Origin: Bdellovibrionaceae bacterium UBA6502
GTDB taxonomy: Bacteria; Bdellovibrionota; Bdellovibrionia; Bdellovibrionales; UBA840
Length of the DNA stretch: 50,502 bases
Assembly: GCA_002436415.1 (NCBI GenBank)
Contig: DJMA01000002.1
Location: forward strand, 1 to 50,502
Reading direction: 5' to 3'
Of this stretch, positions 43,560-50,502 are shown piece after piece. Under the pieces are notes generated by a model that had not been told where the DNA came from, searched no databases, and saw only the letters and a program-made list of their open reading frames with translations. Numbering within the stretch: position 1 is the stretch's first letter; every line of letters begins with the position of its first letter. The translations under genes and the position numbers were made by a program.

Positions 43560-43724
43560 TTGTCAACAAGACTCAAGGCCATCGATCTTCTTAATGACAA
43601 AGATCTTATGCCCAATACTTGTAACAGACCTCATCACGGAATTTTAAGTAAAGTCGATCTAGAGATAATTGCACAACTAGCTTCTGACTTTGATGTGAAT
43701 TTAAAGAAAGTGATTATTGATTAA
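43560..43724 (+). CDS. Short unrecognised open frame after ritC
   Basis: A 54-codon frame from TTG 43560 reads STRLKAIDLLNDKDLMPNTC and ends DFDVNLKKVIID. It looks protein-like (alternating charged and hydrophobic, ends before the ATPase gene) but has no ribosome site. It may be the tail of a broken gene brought in with the cargo, or chance. Confidence 0.3.
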   Translation: MSTRLKAIDLLNDKDLMPNTCNRPHHGILSKVDLEIIAQLASDFDVNLKKVIID

Positions 43725-43740
43725 GATAATTTCATGCAAA

Positions 43741-45642
43741 TCATTTATTTACTTTTAGAGGTTCAAACTTCATCAGGTTTAAACTTGTCATGATTACAAT
43801 AAGTGTTACCCCTACATCTGCAGCTATAGCAAAAACTAAATTACTGTAACCAAAAAAGGCCAGTATAATGAAGATGAGCTTTACGACAATTGCTCCAATA
43901 GTATTGAGTTTTATTCGATGTAATGTTTTTTTACTAAGACGAATAAGAAATGGTATAAGTGAAAGCTTGTCATTCATTAGAGCAATGTTTGCTGTTTCTA
44001 TGGCTGTGTCACTTCCTGCTGCACCCATTGCAATGCCCACAGTGGATTGTGCAAGCGCTGGAGCATCGTTTATTCCATCGCCCACCATTGCCACATTCTC
44101 GTATTGTTGCAAGAGTTCTTTTATTTTCTCGGATTTGTTTTCAGGTAACATATTCCCAAATATTTTTTTAATACCGACTTGCCGTGCTACATAGTTTGCA
44201 GCCTTCTCGCTGTCACCTGTGAGCATTACTGGCTCAATATTCATTGCCTCTAATTCTTTCAATGCTGCCGCACTGTCTGGCTTTATTTCATCCATTAACG
44301 CTATAATTCCAGCTACTCCGTTTCCAAAGCTTACAACTACACTTGTTTTACCCTGTAATGAGAGTTGTTCTACAATTTTTTCGGTTTCGTTATCAGTGTG
44401 CTGATACTCCTTAATGAAGTCCAACTTGCCCACATAAATTGTTTCGTCTTCACACACCAAGCATCTTGCTATTGCTCCTTTGCCCATAATGCTCTTGAAA
44501 GCTTCGGTTTTATGTGGCTCAAATCCTTCTTTCCTGCTTGCATCCACCATAGCCTGGGCCAATGGGTGTTCGCTGAAAACTTCAGCACCTGCGGTGCAGG
44601 CCAATAGCTCTTCACGGCTTATTCCATTTAGCGGAACTACATCACTAACAATTGGGTTTCCGAAAGTGATGGTTCGCGTTTTGTCTAATGCAATAGCTTT
44701 AACCTTTGCCAACGCTTCTATATATTTCCCACCTTTTACTAATGCACCTTTCAAAGATGCGTTACCTATTGCAGCGTAGATAGCAACGGGAGTTGATATA
44801 ACCAATGCACAGGGACAGGCGATTACTAAAAGTGTAATTGCTTGCTGCAACCAATGATTAAAATCTTTCCCTAACACGAAAACAGGAACAATAAAAAGTA
44901 AAACAGAAAGAAAAACCATCGCTGGAGTGTAGTATTTTGCAAACTGCTGAATGAATTTTTGCGTTTCACTTTTATTCGCGCTGGCTTCAAAGGTGAGGCG
45001 AACAATTTTTGAGAAAGTAGTATCAACCGAGAGTTTAGTGGTTTCTATTTCTATGAAACCATTTTTATTGAGGGTTCCTGCAAAAAGATTATCGCCGGTA
45101 TATTTATCTTTGGGGATGGGCTCTCCTGTTATGGCGGCTTCGTCAACAGTGGTTTCTCCTGAAGTAATTATACCATCAAGAGGTATCATTTCACCTGGCT
45201 TTACCTGAATGATTGTCCCGACTAAAATTTTTTCGATAGGTATAAATTCATTTTGTGTTTTAACAAAAGCTGTTTTTGGTGCTTTGCTCACCAATTCATC
45301 TAAGGCTGATTTTGAATTTTCTATTCCAATATCTTCTAAGCGCTCACCTAATACATATAGCACCACTAAAACTGCTGCCTCAGGGAACTCCCTTAAATGA
45401 AATGCTCCAACCACCGCTATAACCATCAACGAATTGATGTTGCTAAAGTTTAGGATAAGCAATGCCTTCGTGCCACTCCAAATAACTTTGTATCCTATTG
45501 CAAGGATGAATGTTGCAAAAATAAAAGGTGCGTATGGCATAGGTAGTTGAATACCTATGATAGATAATACTTCTAACACTAAAACTATAGCGATAGCAAA
45601 AAGAAGAAAGAGGAATTTTTTATCGTCGAATGGTAGTTTCAT
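43741..45642 (-). CDS. P1B-type heavy-metal ATPase (Zn/Cd/Pb type)
   Basis: Features in order: membrane helices without any N-terminal metal-binding domain, the TGE loop (AAITGEPIPKD), the CPC ion motif (VIACPCALVIS, about residue 275), the phosphorylation site, SEHPLAQAM (HP motif) and MVGDGINDAPAL. The last helix contains AADVGVT, whose Asp is typical of Zn/Cd/Pb transporters. The phosphorylation motif is DKTRTIT (about 318-324), with Arg where almost all P-type ATPases have Gly (DKTGT). It faces the recombinases inside the RIT element and is probably cargo for metal resistance. Confidence 0.88.
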   Translation of the reverse strand: MKLPFDDKKFLFLLFAIAIVLVLEVLSIIGIQLPMPYAPFIFATFILAIGYKVIWSGTKALLILNFSNINSLMVIAVVGAFHLREFPEAAVLVVLYVLGERLEDIGIENSKSALDELVSKAPKTAFVKTQNEFIPIEKILVGTIIQVKPGEMIPLDGIITSGETTVDEAAITGEPIPKDKYTGDNLFAGTLNKNGFIEIETTKLSVDTTFSKIVRLTFEASANKSETQKFIQQFAKYYTPAMVFLSVLLFIVPVFVLGKDFNHWLQQAITLLVIACPCALVISTPVAIYAAIGNASLKGALVKGGKYIEALAKVKAIALDKTRTITFGNPIVSDVVPLNGISREELLACTAGAEVFSEHPLAQAMVDASRKEGFEPHKTEAFKSIMGKGAIARCLVCEDETIYVGKLDFIKEYQHTDNETEKIVEQLSLQGKTSVVVSFGNGVAGIIALMDEIKPDSAAALKELEAMNIEPVMLTGDSEKAANYVARQVGIKKIFGNMLPENKSEKIKELLQQYENVAMVGDGINDAPALAQSTVGIAMGAAGSDTAIETANIALMNDKLSLIPFLIRLSKKTLHRIKLNTIGAIVVKLIFIILAFFGYSNLVFAIAADVGVTLIVIMTSLNLMKFEPLKVNK

Positions 45643-46183
45643 TTTTCTATATTAAATTAATCCTTGTTGAAGTTCAAGCATTAAAATGTTGTTTAATTTG
45701 CGTTTACTTTGTCTCTATTGTTTGTTTTAGCTAAAATGAGGCCCCTCCTCTTGTTAAAATAAAAAAAGGGATGTAAATAATTCTGTGTTTTAATGACGAA
45801 ATCACTTCTTGTTTGCCAAAGGTGGTGCCATTCAACACATACTCAAAGACTCAATAGAGGCGATACTCAATGCAGAACTTGAGGATCATCTCGGCTACTC
45901 TCATCGTGATTCAAAAAATAAAAATAAGTCAAAATCGATAAACTGCACTAACCAACTACTATGATAAGTTTTGTTTTGATGGTGGGGTTTGATAACCTTC
46001 ATAAAAATGCTCAATAGTGAATGCCTCTATTAATTCTACAAATAGACTTCGACAAATTTCCTTAATTTAACTTTGGGATGATTAAATCGCTTCAATCATG
46101 ATTAAGACCTTCTCGTTATGTTAAACAATTTTCTAGGAATTAATGATAACGGGATGGAATTGGCAACAATTCATGTAACATTC
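45643..46183. other. Non-coding cargo end of the RIT element
   Basis: Between the ATPase start and the right inverted repeat lie 541 AT-rich bases. They must contain the ATPase promoter and hold the IS256-family scrap listed separately. No other coding unit, terminator or regulator gene was found. Confidence 0.45.
45812..45964 (+). pseudogene. Remnant of an IS256-family transposase
   Basis: The frame reads FAKGGAIQHILKDSIEAILN followed by AELEDHLGYSHRDSKNKNKS and stops shortly after. The E/D-HLGY..H/D pattern is the N-terminal hallmark of IS256-type (mutator) transposases. Only about 45 residues remain of some 400, and no terminal repeats are visible. Confidence 0.7.
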
Positions 46184-46212
46184 AGCATAATATTGAGCTC
46201 GGGATAATACGG
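46184..46212 (-). repeat. Right terminal inverted repeat of the RIT element
   Basis: AGCATAATATT, GAGCTCG, GGATAATACGG. The outer and inner 11-base blocks are exact reverse complements of those at 40248-40276; only the seven central bases differ (two of seven agree). Confidence 0.85.
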
Positions 46213-46234
46213 TTTATGCCGAATTCGACATAAA
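46213..46234. repeat. 22-base imperfect palindrome at the RIT right end
   Basis: TTTATG, one base, CGAATTCG, one base, CATAAA (only the pair one base in from each inner block is mismatched). It lies between the right inverted repeat and the interrupted gene, and repeats the CGAATTCGG of the target next to it. It is missing on the left side of the element. Confidence 0.75.
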
Positions 46235-46395
46235 CCGAATTCGCAGCCAGATCCTGGAAGAAGCCTCATGAGGTCATCACTACAGCATACTTTGCAGGTG
46301 CCAGTGGGCGCTTCCTTGTAGCAGGAATAGCAAAATGGGATGGTTTTTTGATAAGCTATTGTTTCAAGGTTTTGTTCAATATCTTTAATGCACAT
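46235..46395 (-). pseudogene. N-terminal part of a gene split by the RIT element
   Basis: From ATG 46395 (AGGAGTACACC before it) the frame encodes a zinc-ribbon start, CYSCYKEAPTG followed by CKVCCSDDLMRLLPGSGCEFG, with paired cysteines able to bind Zn. At 46235 the homologous sequence stops and the frame runs 21 codons into the palindrome and inverted repeat before a stop. The remaining part is at 39941-40247. Downstream of a small gene at 46446-46628 on the same strand, so likely a two-gene unit before the insertion. Confidence 0.82.
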
Positions 46396-46445
46396 GGTGT
46401 ACTCCTAATTTTAAAATTTGTTAAAGGTGAATGACGGAAGCGGCC

Positions 46446-46628
46446 TTAAGAGGCCACTTCCTTGGAAACTGGTGTGTAATCAACTCCCAAAATATGTTTG
46501 AAAAAGTTGACGTGTTTCCTGATTACTGAGCCATCTTTCAAAAAGATGATGATGTAGTCATTTTTGAGAACGATGTTTTTTGCATCAGTAAACTTAAGGT
46601 TGCTTGGTGTTTGAATTTGGTTTTTCAT
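46446..46628 (-). CDS. Small hypothetical protein
   Basis: A 60-residue protein with GAGGAGAAAATT before its ATG, a strong ribosome site. The sequence (FTDAKNIVLKNDYIIIFLKD, then GSVIRKHVNFFKHILG) suggests a small beta-rich fold. No family is recognised. It is 50 bases upstream of the split zinc-ribbon gene on the same strand, suggesting co-transcription. Confidence 0.55.
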   Translation of the reverse strand: MKNQIQTPSNLKFTDAKNIVLKNDYIIIFLKDGSVIRKHVNFFKHILGVDYTPVSKEVAS

Positions 46629-46981
46629 AATTTTCTCCTCGTTTGGTTAAATTTTCATTTGCCTCTTAGGGCGAAATAAAACGAGGAGCGCAGTCGAGCG
46701 AAAATCAACAAAAAAGTTGGGGGAAACCTTCAGGGGGAACCGACTATTTTGTTGATTTTTTAGCGAGCGAAGCGGACGATATATGTAGCCTAAGATGGTA
46801 AGAATGAAAATAGACTGAGCAAACGATGGTCTAGAGAATTATTAACCAATTCAACTTCGATGCAACTGATTACGGACAACAGAAAACTGTTTGCACTTAA
46901 AAAGAAACTGTCCTTTTTAAGGGATCGGGAGTTCATGAGACTACTCAGTTGGAATGAGTTTCATCTAGAAGACAAATGCAC
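46629..46981. other. Intergenic region with a G-tract hairpin
   Basis: This 353-base gap contains the inverted repeat at 46701-46759, with CGAGCG both before it (46695-46700) and just after it (46764-46769). An open plus-strand frame (from ATG 46860 to 47027, MQLITDNRKLFALKKKLSFL and on, with the pair CTQC) runs into the mcrC 3' end, but has no ribosome site and is probably chance or a remnant. It must contain the promoter of the small gene at 46628. Confidence 0.4.
46701..46759. repeat. 13-base perfect inverted repeat enclosing two G5 tracts
   Basis: AAAATCAACAAAA (46701-46713) and TTTTGTTGATTTT (46747-46759) flank a 33-base loop with GGGGGAAACC and GGGGGAACC as a near-direct repeat. Layout resembles a protein-binding or transfer-origin type site, but I know no match. 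It is upstream of the small gene at 46446-46628. Confidence 0.65.
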
Positions 46982-48088
46982 TCAGTGTGCCGCAAAATAT
47001 TCGCTAACAATATTTCTCAAAGAATGAGTGACATCTTTTGCACGTCCGGTAAGGTCAATTGTACAAAATCTAATCCAATGCCCTTGGATTTGAACCTTTT
47101 CATCTAAAGAGCGTCCAATTGAGGGATGGAGCAGAATGCCAATACTTGATAAAGATTTTTTTGACTCCGCTTTTTCTTGAGATCTTAAGTATGAATACAA
47201 CTGATAAATATAGCCACTCCTCAAAGATTCATCCCGATGCCACCCCTTGGTAAGGATGGAGTTAAACTTGGTGTCAATGACGACATGAAGTGATTCATTT
47301 TCGATTTCAATATCGGTTTTCATGGTGGGAAGTATGGAATCAACACCAACACTTTTTTCATCAATTTGCCAATTTAGCTTTTTACCAGCTCTAACCTCGA
47401 TTCCATTGCCATGAAAGGAATGTCTATAAAATCCGGCAACACCTTTCTCAAATACTGATCTCAAAAAGACTTCATTGCGACTGGGAGCTTGCAGAAAATA
47501 ATTCCCAGCCATTTCAGAAGGAAGAGCAAGATCAAATGCCAATTTTGCTAAAAAGACAATCTGCCGGTCCTCTGAATCATGCCTGCCATAAACTTCTCTA
47601 TTAACATTAAAATCCCGTGGTTTAGGCCCTTCAACACCTTGCATACGCATTACCCGTGAATAAGTTAAGCATTCCTTACGAGTATTGTTGTCTGTTACTA
47701 GCTTGCTAAACTTTTCTAGGGCTGATCGAATAAAGCAATTTCTAGGGGTATCAACAGTTATCTCAGTAAATGAGCAAGCAACCTTTCCTTTGCTTAACAA
47801 ATTTTTTGATTTAGTTTCAAGAACATCAATTTTCCCACGAAGTCGCGATAGACTGTCACTTTTCTTTATGTATCCAAGCGTTAGATTTCGCCGCAGCTTT
47901 TTCTTAACTTCACGACAAAGCATTTTTGCAATTAAATCAGGAATGTCGTCAGGAATTTCATCAACTGATGAAAACCTTTTTCCAAATGATCTATAATAAT
48001 CAGATGCATACAACATAAGCAGCCATATATTGGCGATCGGAATTTTACCGACCTTCATACTGTTGATGTTTTCCTTATGCTCGATCAT
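46982..48088 (-). CDS. mcrC: McrC-like subunit of a McrBC-type restriction system
   Basis: The 368-residue protein has the McrC layout: an N-terminal region (PIANIWLLMLYASDYY), the middle DTPRNCFIRSALEKF and a C-terminal PD-(D/E)xK nuclease core, where TDIEIE and VVIDTKF (about residues 254-272) supply the metal-binding acidic residues and Lys, followed by YQLYSYL. McrC cleaves DNA only when driven by the GTPase McrB. Its partner, directly upstream, is broken, so this protein is probably inactive in restriction. It starts 4 bases after the mcrB stop. Confidence 0.88.
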   Translation of the reverse strand: MIEHKENINSMKVGKIPIANIWLLMLYASDYYRSFGKRFSSVDEIPDDIPDLIAKMLCREVKKKLRRNLTLGYIKKSDSLSRLRGKIDVLETKSKNLLSKGKVACSFTEITVDTPRNCFIRSALEKFSKLVTDNNTRKECLTYSRVMRMQGVEGPKPRDFNVNREVYGRHDSEDRQIVFLAKLAFDLALPSEMAGNYFLQAPSRNEVFLRSVFEKGVAGFYRHSFHGNGIEVRAGKKLNWQIDEKSVGVDSILPTMKTDIEIENESLHVVIDTKFNSILTKGWHRDESLRSGYIYQLYSYLRSQEKAESKKSLSSIGILLHPSIGRSLDEKVQIQGHWIRFCTIDLTGRAKDVTHSLRNIVSEYFAAH

Positions 48089-48092
48089 TTAT

Positions 48093-48920
48093 TCATAAAC
48101 CTCGTAACAATTCATCCCTCAACTCAATAGCTTTTGCTGGGGAATCGAAAAAGTATTCCTGTAGTAAAGGATATATTTCTGTCGTAACGACTTCTTTAAA
48201 CCAGCCTTCGGGATCACTGATTTCATGTCCCAACACAGGGGTTACATAACTATGCCCCACCTGAAACTGCTCTCCTAACAATGGTTCATTAGAAATAGAT
48301 TGATTTAACCCGTTAATCCGACTTTCGATATTGCTCAAAAACTCAGATGAAAATCTAAAATTATCTTTCAACCAGTTTTTCCAAGGCTCACCGAGCTGCG
48401 GAGTTAAATCAATAAATGAAAACCTTCTTCTAAGTGCAAGGTCAACAAGTGCTAATGAGCGATCTGCAATATTCATTGTTCCTATTACATAGAAATTTTC
48501 TGGAATATAAACTTTTTTATTTTTTTCGTTACCATAGGTTAGTTCCAGGGCTTCATTGGGTGTGCGCTTATCAGCTTCTAACAAAGTCAGAATTTCACCA
48601 AAAATTTGAGAAGGCTTTCCTCTATTTATTTCTTCAATGACGATAACGAAGTTGGAGTCAGGATTGTTTTGTGCAAAATAAACCATTTCCAGAAAAGGCC
48701 CATCAACCAATTCCAGTGTACTATTCCCCGATGGCCGCCATCCTCTAATAAAGTCTTCGTATGATAAATTTGCATGGAATTGAACAGCTTTGACTTTTTG
48801 CTCATTACGCTCACCAACTAAGGCAAACGCAAGCCGTTTTCCTAACCATTTTACTATAGACCAGAAGATACCAAATTCAATATTTCGTCTTAAATCATTA
48901 AAACTAAAAGGATAATGGTT
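48093..48920 (-). pseudogene. mcrB: Truncated mcrB with destroyed Walker A
   Basis: The reading frame carries McrB AAA+ motifs: VQFHANLSYEDFIRGWRP, Walker B IVIEEINRGKPSQIFGE, sensor TMNIADRSL and ALRRRF. Upstream of them, where McrB has GPPGTGKT, it reads GIFWSIVK (48849-48872). In the +1 frame the same bases give tct-tct-ggt, suggesting two compensating indels. The frame has no start codon above it and ends at a stop at 48921, near the border of module copy 2, so the N-terminal DNA-binding domain is gone. A product from TTG 48710 would lack GTP binding. Confidence 0.82.
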
Positions 48921-48958
48921 TCAGGCAGTTAAGGTTTCAACTCATCTCTTTTATTTCG

Positions 48959-49181
48959 TGAGATTTCTCGAAATTTCTTTAAATGGCTACTTTTGGCTAC
49001 CTCGGTGGCCACCAGAATAGCACCCCACTTTTTCAAAAATATTCGTAGCACTTTTTCTTAGTCAACCTGTTGAATTTTTTAAATTTAAACCGTCATTACT
49101 GCACTGGCAGAAATTGCTATTTCAGAACCAGCATAGTGATGGCACTGCGGAGGTCGCAAGTTTTAACCACAGGAGGAAAAT
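48959..49181 (+). promoter_or_regulatory. Conserved leader, copy 2, upstream of tandem-HTH gene
   Basis: Same blocks as copy 1: CGAAATTTCTT (48969-48979), GCTACTTTTGGCTACCTCG (48986-49004), AGCACCCCACTTTTT (49019-49033), TGGCAGAAATTGCTATTTCA (49105-49124). GCTAC/GTAGC-type sites sit at offsets 0, 10, 31 and 59, as in copy 1, though the third is ATAGC. The hairpin GAAAT tgct ATTTC is at 49110-49123. Start codon 196 bases from the first GCTAC. The spacer bases between blocks differ freely. Confidence 0.65.
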
Positions 49182-49793
49182 GTGCAAAACGAAAACAAAA
49201 TTGAGGGCCTAGCTCTTAAGAAACTAAGAGAGATTAAGGGTGTAAATCGAAAAGAAGCTGGCGTTCTTTTAGGAGTTAGCTTCAAGACAATTGAAAAGTT
49301 TGAAAATGGAAGAACCACTCTTACCAGATCAAAAATTGACGAAATTTTATCGGGATATGGCTTTTCTTATGATGATTTTGACAACTGCTGTAAGGGAAAA
49401 AGTGACAAAGTTAAAGCTAAGTTTGTCGCAATTCCAAAGGCCATTGAGAACAATACACTTAGGCGAAGTTACAAGAAAGTTATCACTAAAGAAGCCCAGG
49501 TTTTAAAGGTAATTAGAAAACTGAAAGGTTTTACTCAGTACAAGGCAAGCTTTCTTTGTGGCTATCACAAAACTGCCATTGGTCACATCGAAAATGGCAG
49601 AGTTGAAATCCCTAAAAGTAGGATTCAGCACATTTTAGAGTCCTACGGTAGCTCAATGGAAGAGTTCAATCATCACATGAACTCTGATGTCTTGGTAACA
49701 GAAATTCAAGACGATTGTATCAGTATTATCAAAAGTCTTGGCGAAGAAAAGCTCAAAGCTGTTTACCCACTACTATCAACATTTAAAAACTAA
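49182..49793 (+). CDS. Tandem helix-turn-helix (XRE-like) regulator, copy 2
   Basis: The 203-residue homologue of 36912-37526 has GTG as start with AGGAGGAAAAT before it. It keeps both HTH units (LKKLREIKGVNRKEAGVLLG with TIEKFENGR, and LRRSYKKVITKEAQVLKVIR then IGHIENGR) and the tail LKAVYPLLSTFK. By eye about two thirds of the residues are identical to copy 1. It may bind the leader sites of either copy. The small partner gene follows 20 bases later. Divergent from the mcrB remnant. Confidence 0.8.
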   Translation: MQNENKIEGLALKKLREIKGVNRKEAGVLLGVSFKTIEKFENGRTTLTRSKIDEILSGYGFSYDDFDNCCKGKSDKVKAKFVAIPKAIENNTLRRSYKKVITKEAQVLKVIRKLKGFTQYKASFLCGYHKTAIGHIENGRVEIPKSRIQHILESYGSSMEEFNHHMNSDVLVTEIQDDCISIIKSLGEEKLKAVYPLLSTFKN

Positions 49794-49813
49794 TTTATTA
49801 AGGAGTAACAATT

Positions 49814-50176
49814 ATGAAAACAAATACAGGTAACCCAAAAAAGAAAAATGACGAATATTCTTCAATTAGAGTGAAAGGATCTACAAAGTCCAATGTGAAC
49901 AAATTTTTAGAAAAAATAAATAAAGCTGAAGACTGTGGAAAGATAACTTTTGATTCTCTTGTGAGTTATTTTTTAGAAAATACGTCACAAGAAGATATTG
50001 AGGTGCTACAAAAAGGTGCCATTACTTGGGCACATGAAGATAAAAGGCTTAAACGACTTTGGGAGAAGAAAAAAGGTAAAGTCACAGAAACCAAGTGGAA
50101 AGAAATGCTTTACTTAGGGCATCTTCGAGAGTTTATTAGCAAACATTCAAGACTTGAAACAACTTATACGAGTTAG
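49814..50176 (+). CDS. Small ribbon-helix-helix-like protein, copy 2
   Basis: Homologue of 37551-37910, 120 residues. It has the same strand-helix pattern SSIRVKGSTKSNVNKFLEKI, KITFDSLVSYFLENTSQEDI and a basic helix RLKRLWEKKKGKVTETKWKE. The N-terminal tail and the C-terminus are the variable parts. Full-length similarity in both copies suggests selection to keep a working pair. Function unknown. AAGGAG precedes ATG. Confidence 0.72.
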   Translation: MKTNTGNPKKKNDEYSSIRVKGSTKSNVNKFLEKINKAEDCGKITFDSLVSYFLENTSQEDIEVLQKGAITWAHEDKRLKRLWEKKKGKVTETKWKEMLYLGHLREFISKHSRLETTYTS

Positions 50177-50502
50177 CAGTCTGATCTGACATTATAATGA
50201 TAAAAGTTCCAAAGTTATGCAACAAGGATCACACAAAGAATTGGTATTCCATTTACTGTTTTTTATTAGATGATTGATCGTTAAGTTATGACTTGAGATC
50301 AAGTTCTCAAAGAGGATCGTCAACAATAATTGAGTAATAGTTTAAGATATTATTGATTCTGTGATCTTTTTGTTGTAGATTGGTTGTCATGAAGTTACTT
50401 TTTCACTGTTTTTTGATTTTAAATATATGCTTTCAATCTAGCCCCCTCAATCTAGCCCCCTATATACTCCGTACAAATTGATATGTTAGAATAGTCTAGG
50501 AG
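50177..50502. other. AT-rich non-coding end of the window
   Basis: No gene is supported here. It contains the inverted pair TTGAG...CTCAA near 50293-50310 and a tandem duplication at 50433-50460. No terminator like that of copy 1 is seen. Confidence 0.35.
50433..50460 (+). repeat. Tandem 14-base duplication
   Basis: TCAATCTAGCCCCC occurs twice in direct succession, then TATATA. A short perfect tandem, possibly a slippage product or a binding site pair. Confidence 0.8.

Larger units (their letters stand above)
40248..46212. mobile_element. Recombinase-in-trio (RIT) element with metal-ATPase cargo
   Basis: Three adjacent tyrosine recombinase genes in one direction, each overlapping the next by ATGA, define RIT elements. 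The ends are 29-base inverted repeats (40248-40276 and 46184-46212). The element interrupts a minus-strand gene whose two halves rejoin in frame when it is removed. Apart from ritABC it carries a P1B ATPase on the opposite strand, a short unknown frame (43560-43724) and an IS256-family scrap, giving nearly 6 kb, longer than a bare recombinase trio requires. RitB is frameshifted, so the element may now be immobile. Confidence 0.85.

Noticed and set aside
46860..47027. Open plus-strand frame of 55 residues with a CTQC pair, running into the mcrC 3' end.
   Set aside because: No ribosome site, overlaps mcrC antisense, and no recognised family. Mentioned only in the gap entry.
48626..48817. A 63-residue minus-strand frame starting MVSVMSKKSK.
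   Set aside because: It is a shadow of the mcrB frame, which carries the conserved AAA+ motifs.
1..50502. CRISPR array or phage structural genes.
   Set aside because: No regularly spaced repeats with unique spacers and no capsid, tail or terminase motifs were seen.
36505..50502. A complete island with attachment sites duplicated from the tRNA-Ala 3' end.
   Set aside because: No second copy of the tRNA 3' end was found in the window; the right boundary lies beyond it or is absent.

Overview
The window looks like a chromosomal segment of a low-GC, motile Gram-negative bacterium. Gene content (lipoproteins, type IV pilin-like proteins, a full chemosensory operon, many stand-alone receiver and Hpt proteins, a degenerate HD-GYP protein, GlnD, MutS) and general style fit the Bdellovibrionota (Bdellovibrio or Pseudobdellovibrio relatives). 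That placement is inference from gene content; no rRNA gene or other decisive marker is present.

Region 1 (1 to about 36.6 kb) is compact core chromosome. It holds a secreted zinc metalloprotease lipoprotein, an ABC-F ATPase, an MltF-like lytic transglycosylase, two type IV pilin-like proteins, an acyl-CoA thioesterase, a small LuxR-type regulator, a cheY-cheX-HD-GYP operon, mutS-glnD, an ABC1 kinase, a soluble triple-PAS chemoreceptor, an N-formylglutamate amidohydrolase-like protein and a cobalamin adenosyltransferase. A long minus-strand chemosensory block follows (cheY-cheR, then cheA-cheW-cheB-receiver-Hpt-Hpt/receiver), then greA, an mgtE-nrnA-like-bfd operon, a receiver/PilZ-like protein and a DMT transporter. 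Neighbouring genes often overlap by 1 to 30 bases, including convergent pairs, and several starts are GTG or TTG. Strong hairpin terminators follow cheR, greA and the chemoreceptor.

Region 2 starts right after a tRNA-Ala(GGC) gene (36505-36580) and runs to the window end. It is accessory DNA. Two direct-oriented copies of a two-gene module lie 12.3 kb apart (36691-37910 and 48959-50176). Each has a long leader (about 220 bases) with conserved, precisely spaced repeats, a protein with two tandem HTH domains, and a small ribbon-helix-helix-like protein. Between them lie a metal-handling cassette (His-rich secreted protein, HupE/UreJ-like membrane protein, DUF6488-like protein, DUF3147-like membrane protein), a recombinase-in-trio (RIT) element, and a McrBC restriction remnant (mcrC intact, mcrB truncated with a ruined Walker A).

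The RIT element (40248-46212) carries three tyrosine recombinases linked by ATGA overlaps (the middle one frameshifted), a Zn/Cd-type P1B ATPase as cargo and an IS256-family transposase scrap. Its ends are 29-base inverted repeats. It has split a minus-strand zinc-ribbon gene into two parts, which rejoin exactly in frame (161 + 307 bases = 156 codons) when the element and a 22-base palindrome at one end are removed. The best candidates for something undescribed are the duplicated leader plus tandem-HTH plus small-protein module, and this cargo-bearing RIT element with its palindromic end.
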